Positions 1 through 6,500 of a stretch of 16,060 nucleotides of DNA are shown here, piece by piece (position 1 is the first letter of the stretch; each line of letters starts with the position of its first letter). The translations under genes and the position numbers were made by a program. The notes under the pieces are model-generated. The model was given only the letters and a program-made list of their open reading frames with translations, made no database searches and had not been told where the DNA came from. This stretch comes from UBA10002 sp964373775 (GTDB lineage Bacteria; Patescibacteriota; Minisyncoccia; Phycocordibacterales; UBA10002), in the NCBI GenBank assembly GCA_964373775.1, contig CAYJWA010000022.1, forward strand, positions 1 through 16,060, written 5' to 3'.

Positions 1-96
1 GAGTTCCAATGCGCCGGACTGAAAAATCTGCTCCGGCAGAAACTCGGCAATATCCGGATTCGCTTTTTTCTTTTTGAACAAATCAAGAAAGCTCAT
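1..96 (-). CDS. VirB4-like T4SS ATPase, N-terminal fragment (cut by window edge)
   Basis: The first 32 codons of a minus-strand gene that runs off the left edge. They read MSFLDLFKKKK, then a stretch ending in IAEFLPEQIFQSGALEL. A basic start followed by a D/E-rich segment before 'P..I..SGALEL' resembles the N-terminus of CPR VirB4/TraC-type ATPases, which energise type IV secretion. No Walker motif lies inside the window, so the call rests mainly on context: it is the next gene after PrgI and a TraC-like domain, where VirB4 normally sits. The ATG is at 96-94, four bases after the end of a terminal repeat (ATATTGGTAT then CTCT then ATG), with no Shine-Dalgarno sequence. Family call is inference from position plus a short match. 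Confidence 0.55.
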   Translation of the reverse strand, partial: MSFLDLFKKKKANPDIAEFLPEQIFQSGALEL

Positions 97-100
97 AGAG

Positions 101-624
101 ATACCAATATATTTACCCTGTAGTGAGCCCCGCTCTACTACTGGGGCGAATGATACCAATCTGCGAATAGATACGAATAAAACTATATCACACCTTTTTC
201 CAAGGTCGTTTGTCTATGCGCACAATTCGGCGCGGCTTCAGGAATTGCTCGCGGAAGTTTACGAGGAGACCAAGCCGCGCGCCCGTTTGCTGCAGGTAGT
301 TTTGGAGTTGCCGGAAGTCCTCGCGAGACAACGAGGATTTTGCTTTTAGTTCCAGTATCACCTTGCTATCTACGAAAAAGTCAAGAATATTGCCGCTTGC
401 GCCAACAGGGCACTCTCTCTTGTAGGGAATCTCTTTTTCTTTCAGCCGTTTCTCAATAGCATCTCCATACTGCTTCTCTCTCGCGAACCTGCCGAGTTCA
501 TTGTGTGTGTCAAAGCAAATTCCATTGAGTGTATAGGAAAGTTCCGGATGCAGCAGCTTTGGTTTGTTGTTCTGCTCGGTATTCGTATCTATTGGTATAT
601 TGGTACCCATTTGTATATTGGTAT
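101..624 (-). mobile_element. Full-length GxxExxY element with terminal inverted repeats
   Basis: A 524-bp cassette starting ATACCAATATAT (101-112) and ending CATTTGTATATTGGTAT (608-624), so the ends are inverted copies of one another (11 of the outer 12 bp match). It carries one gene, the GxxExxY protein at 610-188. The right terminal repeat ends in the gene's ATG. Blocks 149-225 and 569-627 recur in the deletion derivative at 1282-1430, and the right 40 bp recur at 1840-1956. The left end also holds a GCCCC...GGGGC hairpin near 128-147, absent from the other copies. No transposase and no clear target duplication are visible. Calling it mobile is inference from repeated structure and precise boundaries. 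Confidence 0.65.
188..610 (-). CDS. GxxExxY family protein (PD-(D/E)XK nuclease-like fold)
   Basis: 140 residues, about the usual length for this family. Residues 26-48 match the signature region (NGICFDTHNELGRFAREKQY): of the family's G-x-x-E-x-x-Y, E45 and Y48 are kept, while the glycine is replaced by F42 next to G40. Residues 77-89 (D77 ... E87-L-K89, in LDFFVD and ILELKA) fit the catalytic D...ExK core of PD-(D/E)XK nucleases, followed by QLQNYL and a RLGLLVNF strand. The family's biochemical role is not established. The first ~15 residues (MGTNIPIDTNTEQ) are translated terminal repeat, and the start codon is part of that repeat. The gene sits between the TraC-like domain and VirB4, an odd place for an unrelated gene, and looks like cargo of the surrounding element. 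Confidence 0.85.
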   Translation of the reverse strand: MGTNIPIDTNTEQNNKPKLLHPELSYTLNGICFDTHNELGRFAREKQYGDAIEKRLKEKEIPYKRECPVGASGNILDFFVDSKVILELKAKSSLSREDFRQLQNYLQQTGARLGLLVNFREQFLKPRRIVRIDKRPWKKV

Positions 625-1283
625 TATTGGTTAGTGACTGGGTGTTCCGTCTCTCCCGGATTAAAGAGCTTATACAGAAGTTCCACCACTTCTTCGGTGC
701 CCAGTTGAGCCACCCGAACTCCGGTGCGCACTAGCCCTTGTTCCACCACGGAAATCCGCTGCGCGAGCTGGGTGTAATGCTCCTCAAAAGAGTGTGCCTG
801 CGCTGCTGAGTCCCCCCCGCTGGATTTTTTGAGCCCAAGTCCGCCGGTGAGCGCGCCAAGCCCCTTGCTTCCTTTCTGCGTGAGCTGCATCAGCGCGGGC
901 GTGTAGGGAACAATCACGAAGAACGTTTTGTTCATAATGTTTGTGTTCTCGGCGAATTTGCGGATGAAGCCGATGTACTCCCTCGTCTGGATTTTGAGAA
1001 GCTCGTTCTTCTGCCCGCGCTCTTTTTCCTGGAGGAGCGCGAGGTAGGGCAAGACATTGAAGCGGCGCGACTCGGCAACAATCTGGAGCGAGAAGTCCAG
1101 AGAATTAAGAAAGCTCTGGAACTGCGCGATAATCGCGGCTTGCTCGTCTTCGCTCTTCAGCGCAAAGTTGACCGATGAGGTCATCAGCACGGCGCGGAGC
1201 GACCCGTCGCGCATAATCACAATGCCGTCCCGGATTTCTCGCACCGGGACAAACTCTTGAGATGCCTTTGCAGCTATTGCCAT
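624..1283 (-). CDS. TraC/VirB4 N-terminal-domain-like T4SS protein
   Basis: 219 residues. The first two thirds follow the TraC/VirB4 N-terminal domain pattern: VPVREIRDGIVIMRDGS, NFALKSEDEQ, FLNSLDFSLQI, then IMNKTFFVIVPYTP near residues 118-132. It lacks Walker motifs, so it is a stand-alone version of the domain that packs in front of the VirB4 ATPase; CPR genomes often encode it as a separate gene just upstream of VirB4. A glycine/serine-rich linker (about 140-162) precedes a C-terminal helix. The start is the ATG at 1283-1281; a TTG at 1295 is possible but would translate repeat DNA. That ATG shares two bases with a terminal repeat, and the stop TAA (626-624) shares its last base with another, so both gene ends abut repeat elements. 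No Shine-Dalgarno sequence is seen. Confidence 0.8.
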   Translation of the reverse strand: MAIAAKASQEFVPVREIRDGIVIMRDGSLRAVLMTSSVNFALKSEDEQAAIIAQFQSFLNSLDFSLQIVAESRRFNVLPYLALLQEKERGQKNELLKIQTREYIGFIRKFAENTNIMNKTFFVIVPYTPALMQLTQKGSKGLGALTGGLGLKKSSGGDSAAQAHSFEEHYTQLAQRISVVEQGLVRTGVRVAQLGTEEVVELLYKLFNPGETEHPVTNQ

Positions 1284-1430
1284 ACCAATATACAAATGAT
1301 ACCAATCTGCGAATAGATACGAATAAAACTATATCACACCTTTTTCCAAGGTCGTTTGTCTATGCGCACAAGTCGTTCTGCTCGGTATTCGTATTTATTG
1401 GTATATTGGTACCCATTTGTATATTGGTAT
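1282..1430 (-). mobile_element. Internal-deletion (MITE-like) derivative of the GxxExxY element
   Basis: 149 bp with perfect 17-bp terminal inverted repeats (1282-1298 and 1414-1430, ATACCAATATACAAATG). Positions 1295-1371 are identical to 149-225 of the full element (77 bp), and 1375-1433 match 569-627 with one C-to-T difference (59 bp). Only GTC (1372-1374) replaces the missing 343 bp. It thus keeps both ends of the GxxExxY gene (about the first 14 and last 12 residues) and has lost the nuclease core. On the minus strand the remnant still has the ATG and would encode an 18-residue peptide starting MGTNIPINTNTEQN before TAG. It fills the whole spacer between PrgI and the TraC-like gene. Confidence 0.75.
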
Positions 1431-1831
1431 TATCTCTTGATATGTTGATTGATATCGAGCGCCCAGGTGAGGTCTTTGAGGCGGCTCTCTGAGAGCGTCG
1501 GCACGCTCATTCCGCTTTCTTCGAGCTTCTGGCTTCTGGCTTCTGGCTTTTTTGGCACATGTTTCCAGAGATACAATCTCGTGGAGAACGCGTATCGGAG
1601 CGCGGCTTCCAGCGTGAAGATGAACGGTTTATTGTTAATCTTGACAAAGGCGAGCGAGACCGCGAGCGCGGCAAGAAAACCAATCGGCACTACCGCGATG
1701 TAAAACGGCAGGAACCGGTAGAGGATATAGACCATGCCCGCTCCGCCCACGAGATAGACGAACTGCTTCACGGTGAGCGGTCCGAAAATCTTGTCCTCTA
1801 TGTTGATGAATTGGGGAACTTGGAAACGCAT
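1430..1831 (-). CDS. PrgI family T4SS membrane protein
   Basis: 133 residues from the ATG at 1831. The N-terminus MRFQVPQFINIEDKIFGPLT is the classic PrgI opening (xxxQVPQFI..EDKI.GPLT.KQF). Two membrane segments follow at about residues 27-43 and 46-63, then a cytosolic stretch with F..E..LRY...TRLYLWKH. PrgI proteins accompany VirB4 in Gram-positive and CPR type IV systems and are thought to play the role of VirB3. The C-terminal ~35 residues are not typical; part of them (KKPEARSQKLEE) is encoded by a heptanucleotide repeat. A longer TTG start at 1846 would only add repeat-derived residues. The stop TAA (1432-1430) ends on the first base of a terminal repeat. Gene order is helical protein, PrgI, TraC domain. 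Confidence 0.9.
   Translation of the reverse strand: MRFQVPQFINIEDKIFGPLTVKQFVYLVGGAGMVYILYRFLPFYIAVVPIGFLAALAVSLAFVKINNKPFIFTLEAALRYAFSTRLYLWKHVPKKPEARSQKLEESGMSVPTLSESRLKDLTWALDINQHIKR
1525..1552. repeat. Heptanucleotide tandem repeat GCTTCTG x3 plus a partial copy, inside the PrgI gene
   Basis: GCTTCTG at 1525-1531, 1532-1538 and 1539-1545, followed by GCTTTTT. Read on the minus strand it encodes part of PEARSQKLEE in the C-terminal tail of the PrgI protein, outside the conserved domain. Confidence 0.9.
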
Positions 1832-1839
1832 AGATAAAC

Positions 1840-1956
1840 ATACCAATATACGAATGATACCAATGCAACGAATAGATACGAATGGGATATATCAATCTGT
1901 TTTTTATCCCGTATTTGTATCTATTGGTATATTGGTACCCATTTGTATATTGGTAT
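1840..1956 (-). mobile_element. Short member of the GxxExxY element family
   Basis: 117 bp between PrgI and the next upstream gene. The terminal inverted repeats 1840-1856 (ATACCAATATACGAATG) and 1940-1956 match at 16 of 17 bp. The right 40 bp are the same as in the full element, so on the minus strand it still begins ATGGGTACC and encodes MGTNIPIDTNTG before TAA. The centre (about 1885-1917) differs from the other copies and has a GGGATA...TATCCC hairpin. Its outermost base on the right is also the final A of the TGA stop codon of the gene ending at 1956. Confidence 0.65.
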
Positions 1957-3494
1957 CATTTCAAGGGTTCGCGGTACGGGTCAATCGTGTATCGCTGTTC
2001 TGTGTGCGCCGCGCCTGTTGGTCCCGCAAGCTTCTCTTCCAGGAAATCGGAATCCCCCTCCCCTTTTTTCGGAGAAGCATAGTCAGATACCAATGGCGCT
2101 ACGGGTGCGGTCGGGGGGGCGGGGATTCTCCCTTTGCTGTTAAAGGGAGTCCGTCCGAACGACTGGGTCGTTCCAGTCGGGCGGGCACCCGAAGGGGGAG
2201 GGATTTTTTTCTCATTCGCAGCCATTCGTTGGTTAGTATCATTCGTAGATTGGTATGTTGAACCTGGCGCTTTCCACCCTGTCGGCCCCACCCGAGTTTC
2301 AAGTTTTAAGTTGGAAGTTTTAAGTTTTGTCTCGCCCGTCCCGCTCGGACTCTCAATCCCTTTCAACACTTCCTCCCTCGTCAGTTCTTCCTTCTTTCCT
2401 TTTTCTGCCTGTTCCCTGTTCCATGTTTCATGTTCCATCTCTCCGCCCCACTTCACCTCCGCCGAGTACGGCGTGGAAGAAGCAGTTAGTCCGCCATCGG
2501 GCGGATAGCGGTTAGCGTTTAGTTCCGTATTAACTTTTTCTTTCTTTTGACTGTCTTGTTCTTGATTTTTCGATATTCGAGATTCGGTATTCGATACTCC
2601 CTGATGGAGAGTTCGGAGCGCTTCGCGTACTTTCCCCAGGATTTGCTCGCTCACTTCCCTTGCTATTTCAAGCGCGCGCGCCTCTGAAATGCGCAGGCGC
2701 GTTGCGAGATTCTTCACAAAGTCGCGCGGATGCGTGAGTCCGAGAAGCACTAAGCCCGTTTCGCTTGCAAGCGCAGCCATCTGGTCAATGTGGAGCAGGA
2801 ACCTTTTCGCAATTTCCTGTATCGCGTTTGCCGTGTCCACAGTGGTAATGGCGCGTTTTAATCCCTCGGGTAAGTCCGCGAACGCTTCGCGCAACTGGGT
2901 TTCGCTGTAATTCGTTCCCGCGGCAATGCGCAGCAGCGCCCGCAGGTGTCGCTCGTCTAGCGGAGCGATTAGACCGCCAGCTGGCGGATAGCGGTTCGCG
3001 TTTAGTTCTGATAAAGACGGCGGAATCACGGAAGAAGAAGCGCTCGAGAGAGCGGGTGAATGTAAAGAAGCGAGTGAATGCTTCGTTCCTTGCGTACTAA
3101 CCGCTAACCGCTCAACGCCAACAGATGGTTGTGGAACTCGGACTTCTCTGACCGGCATCCCCGCCTGCTTCAGAATCGGAAGCACAACATCAAAGATTTT
3201 CGTTTGAATCTCCTGCGCAATCGCCGGAATCTTCGCCCGGTTATCTTCCTCAATCCGCTCATCTTGCGAGATGAACGCGACCATGCCCGCGGACGAGTCC
3301 TCTCCGGCAAGCACGCGCCGCACGGTTTCGTAGAGCCAGTGAATCTCATTAATGAGCAGTTCGTATTTTTCGCCGATTTCGCCGAGCGCAAGGACTACAT
3401 CAAAGTCGCCGCGCGATTTGAACGACTGCCGCACGCCGTCAGGGAGCGTGGCGGTGAACTCAAGCAGTTTGTTTTGCAGGTCTCTGGTGTCCAT
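1956..3494 (-). CDS. CPR-type two-domain helical protein of the T4SS cluster, invaded by repeats
   Basis: 512 residues, no signal peptide or membrane segment. Two helical domains look like tandem copies: residues 16-110 (TLPDGVRQSF ... EIGEKYELLINEI ... EIQTKIFDVVLPILKQ) and 207-298 (DLPEGLKRAI ... EIAKRFLLHIDQM ... EVSEQILGKVREALRTL). I know single-domain relatives as uncharacterised CPR proteins; no function can be assigned. The linkers are repeat-derived: ELNANRYPPAGG (163-174) and ELNANRYPPDGG (324-335) from a palindromic repeat, TYQSTNDTNQRM (413-424) from the GxxExxY element family, and three heptanucleotide tracts (about 300-316, 354-364, 389-400). The C-terminus is proline-rich and low complexity. 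The ATG at 3494 is six bases after the VirB6 stop, so the two are probably translationally coupled. The TGA stop overlaps a terminal repeat. Confidence 0.75.
   Translation of the reverse strand: MDTRDLQNKLLEFTATLPDGVRQSFKSRGDFDVVLALGEIGEKYELLINEIHWLYETVRRVLAGEDSSAGMVAFISQDERIEEDNRAKIPAIAQEIQTKIFDVVLPILKQAGMPVREVRVPQPSVGVERLAVSTQGTKHSLASLHSPALSSASSSVIPPSLSELNANRYPPAGGLIAPLDERHLRALLRIAAGTNYSETQLREAFADLPEGLKRAITTVDTANAIQEIAKRFLLHIDQMAALASETGLVLLGLTHPRDFVKNLATRLRISEARALEIAREVSEQILGKVREALRTLHQGVSNTESRISKNQEQDSQKKEKVNTELNANRYPPDGGLTASSTPYSAEVKWGGEMEHETWNREQAEKGKKEELTREEVLKGIESPSGTGETKLKTSNLKLETRVGPTGWKAPGSTYQSTNDTNQRMAANEKKIPPPSGARPTGTTQSFGRTPFNSKGRIPAPPTAPVAPLVSDYASPKKGEGDSDFLEEKLAGPTGAAHTEQRYTIDPYREPLK
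2213..2256 (-). repeat. Fragment of the GxxExxY element repeat translated within a gene
   Basis: The end CATTCGTAGATTGGTAT (2240-2256) differs by one base from the CATTCGTATATTGGTAT terminal repeat, and is preceded by more CATTCG/TTGGT words back to 2213. No matching left end is present, so it is a one-ended remnant. It lies in the reading frame of the gene at 3494-1956 and is translated as TYQSTNDTNQRMAANE. Confidence 0.7.
2294..2328. repeat. Heptanucleotide tandem repeat (AAGTTTT type), five units
   Basis: GAGTTTC, AAGTTTT, AAGTTGG, AAGTTTT, AAGTTTT in perfect register with period 7. On the minus strand it is translated as KLKTSNLKLETR in a linker of the helical protein. Confidence 0.85.
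2411..2438. repeat. Heptanucleotide tandem repeat (GTTCCAT type), four units
   Basis: GTTCCCT, GTTCCAT, GTTTCAT, GTTCCAT, exactly four units of 7. It is translated on the minus strand as part of MEHETWNREQ in a linker of the helical protein. Confidence 0.85.
2484..2525. repeat. Palindromic repeat, copy 1, in frame in the helical protein
   Basis: The core TCCGCCATCGGGCGGA is an inverted repeat, followed by TAGCGGTTAGCGTTTAGTTC. The minus-strand reading is ELNANRYPPDGGLTA. The same element is at 2966-3007 in the same gene and frame, and a variant at 15688-15730 lies inside the helicase gene. Confidence 0.85.
2571..2598. repeat. Heptanucleotide tandem repeat (CGATATT type), four units
   Basis: CGATATT, CGAGATT, CGGTATT, CGATACT, exactly four units of 7. 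It is translated on the minus strand as part of SNTESRISKN, just after the second helical domain. Confidence 0.85.
2966..3007. repeat. Palindromic repeat, copy 2, in frame in the helical protein
   Basis: The core CCGCCAGCTGGCGG is a perfect 14-bp palindrome, followed by ATAGCGGTTCGCGTTTAGTTC. The minus-strand reading is ELNANRYPPAGGLIA, nearly the same peptide as copy 1 (ELNANRYPPDGGLTA). It sits in the linker just before the second helical domain. Confidence 0.85.
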
Positions 3495-3500
3495 GATGTG

Positions 3501-6500
3501 TTAGGTGAGCGGTGGCGGCGGAAAGCCGTAGAGCTCTTCAAACTCGTCGGGGTCAAGTGCCAAGTCCTCCGGTTTGACATTTCGTACGGCCTTTACTTTT
3601 TTAACGCCTTTGCCCGGTACCTGTACCCATCGGTAGCCCTCGCCCGGGTCGTTGGTATCTTTCGCTACAGTGCTTATGACCTTCATACTGCCATCGGGCT
3701 GTTTTTTGTAAATCGGCAATTCAACCGGCTGACTGTACCACTCGCGCCCGCGCGTGTGATGCCGCCACCAGTCAAGGAAGTCCTGCATGGATTCGGTAAA
3801 GTACTCGTCGGTAATCTCTCCACGGCGGAAGGCGTCCTCAAACGGAAGCACAATCTCCAGCAGTTCAACTTTCTCACCCTCGTCCTTGCCGCGCATGGAG
3901 GTAGAGTTTGCCTTGCCGCGGTCAATGAGCATGGCGACTTGAGGGTTAAAGAGGAAGCGACCCGGCATCATACCGACCTCGTCTTGGTTTTTGCCGCCGA
4001 TCATCTCCGCCAAACGCCACTTTCCGATTTGGTGCCGTTCCCATTTCTTTGGGTCCTCCCGCAGTTTATTCAGATACGCCTTGGGGTCTTGTCGGAACTC
4101 CTTCTCCAGGTCTTTCCGTTTCTTCTCTTTCTCCGCCGTTGGCATGTCTTCCAGTTCGTAGAAATCCTCGCCAAGTTCATTGTCGGATGCCATACGAATG
4201 TAGTAGCTTTTATTCTCGCGAATGGTTTCTTTTTCCTGGCTCGTAAAGTTCTTGCTCTCGCGAATGCGGTTGACCAGACCCTGGCGCACTGTTGCCATCC
4301 AGTGTTTGCTGTCGTAGAGTTCGGGAGCGAACTCGTTGATGTACTCGAATTCTTCTAGGTTAAGCATGTTGCGCAGGGTCCGCCGCCATTCTCCCTGGAA
4401 ACCAGGCATACCAGGAATATTTGGGGCTGTTGGCGCCACTGGTTTTTCTATCGCGGGTTTTGGCGGAGCTGTCGGCTCCTGTGGAACAATCGGTAGGGTT
4501 GGCGGTGGCGGCGGTTTGCCGATCTGCGCTTCCATAAGCCGCGGGTCATACCCCTTTGCGAGATAATCTGTCTTCTTTCGCTCGTATGCTTGCTTTGCCT
4601 CCTCGTGTTTTCGCTCCGCTTCCGCGCGCTGTTGCACAACTGTCTCCCGCTCTGTCTTCTGTCTCTCGTACTCCTTTTGCGCCGTTACAAAGCTGGCATT
4701 ATCCCCCTCCCATTTTTTGTTGCCTTTTTCATAGTCCTCCAGTTTTTGTCTGTGCTCTTCGCGGAGTTTCAGGTACTGCGGCTGGCGGTCGTACCATTCT
4801 TTCACATTGCTGTCCACATGTTTGCTTTCCTCGCGCATCTCCCGGTACCGAGCCTCATTGACCCGTTCCTTTTCCTCGTGCGAGAGGATGCCCTCGCTGT
4901 GCATAAGCGCCATATACTTATCAAGTCCGAGTACCCGCACATCCATGAGATTCTTGTCAAAGAAGTTTTCAGTTGGCATGGCGAGAAACCCTCCTGTGGA
5001 CATACGGGAGAGCGCGTCTTCCATCTTGCCCTGCACCTTTTTGTACTCTGCGGTAAGTTTGTTAAGCTGCGTTTCCAGTGTTTTGAGTTCGCTATTCAGC
5101 GCGTCAGGCGAGGCAAGGTGCCCTTGGGCAAGTTTGTAGCGCTCTTCCTCCTCTGGGGTCGGAGGTTTTCCGGCTTTTCGGTCCTCCTGATATTTGTCAA
5201 TAATAACCTGCGCATTGTCCCGCACATCTTTCAGGAGCTCCTCGCGCCGCTGTTTTTTCTGCATCTCCGGTGCGACTCCGTTCATCACTGCGCCGCCTTC
5301 CTGCGCCTGGCGCCGCAGTTCAATGTCATGCCGCTTTGTCTCCATCTCCTTACTCTCCAGATGCGCTTCTTCTATTGATTTACCGGCAATCTTTGCCTGT
5401 ACGAGCTTCCCTGTGGTTCTTTCCCGCAGGAATTTTCCTACGGCGCTCTGCCCGCCGAGGAGACCCCCTGATTCTCTCCACCGTTCATCCAAACTGCGTA
5501 CGCTCCACTTTTTCATCTTTGCAAGGGTTTCAGGCCGCGCCCTTTTTTTAACGAAGTCCAAGTTCGCCAATGCCTCTCCGCCGCGAAGACCTGTTCGCGC
5601 AAGCATTCCTGCGCCGCCTGCCATAACACCCGCCCCAAACTTTGACGCGCTCTTCGCCCATTTCATCCCGAGCTCCGCGCCCTTGCCGCCCAAGGACTGC
5701 GCCACAATGAGGCAGCCAATCATGAGCCCGATGAGGATGAGGAAGTTGAAGATGAGCGCGATGTGGCCTCCGCTGGTTGAGGTGAACGCTCCAGCAAAGG
5801 TGAGGTCAGCTAAGTTTGCCCCGAACGCGGGCGAGTTAATGGTCGCAACCACCACATACGCGAGCGCCATATAGAGGGGAGCGAAGAATGCCTGACTCAA
5901 GAGCGTGCTCCACCACTTGCTTGCAAGCCCTGACGCGCCGGGTAAAATCCAGGCAACGAAAGCCAACGGCGAAAGCACCATAAGCATGATTAGAGTTATG
6001 GCGCGTATGATAAAGAGAATTGCTGCGGCAAAAAACACGAACGCGGTAACAATGAGAAAGACACTGCCAAAGACCCCAACAAGAATAATGTTCCATTCGC
6101 TCACCTGTGTCTGTTGCCCGCGGGCTACACCCTCGTTAAGAACTGCCGTTGCCGCATTTGTCAGTCTGCCCTGCCCCAATGTTTTTGAATCATAGAGTGT
6201 CTGGAGCTTGAGTCCGTTCATAAATGCGCCGGAGATGCCAGCATCCGCGTTTTGGCTACTCGCCGGGTCTTTTATCAGATTGTAGAAATGGAGGGCCGCA
6301 ATGTTGGTCCCGTCCACGATTGTCTTGGTGATAAAGAGCGAGAAGTTAATGAAGAGCGCGACCAAGACCATATGCGCGAGAAGCCCCCATGCTTTCTCGG
6401 CTTGAAGCCCGAGCGTGATGGAGATGCCGCTCCAGAGCGCAATAAAGATGAAGACAATGTTTGCAAGGTCGCGGATAATCCGCCATCCGATGTCAACAAC

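Noticed and set aside
74..349. 91-codon plus-strand frame
   Set aside because: Runs through the repeat element and antisense to the GxxExxY gene; it reads repeat words such as NDTNLRIDTNK.
101..1956. CRISPR array
   Set aside because: Repeats are terminal inverted pairs at irregular distances around genes, without regular unique spacers or cas genes.
3129..4358. 409-codon plus-strand open frame
   Set aside because: Antisense to the VirB6-like tail and the helical protein, both with far better protein character and repeat/domain logic; it starts mid-gene and matches no family.
4590..5874. Long plus-strand frames of 262 and 226 codons
   Set aside because: Shadows of the coiled-coil VirB6 tail; skewed composition rich in leucine, phenylalanine, serine and cysteine, typical of antisense reading.
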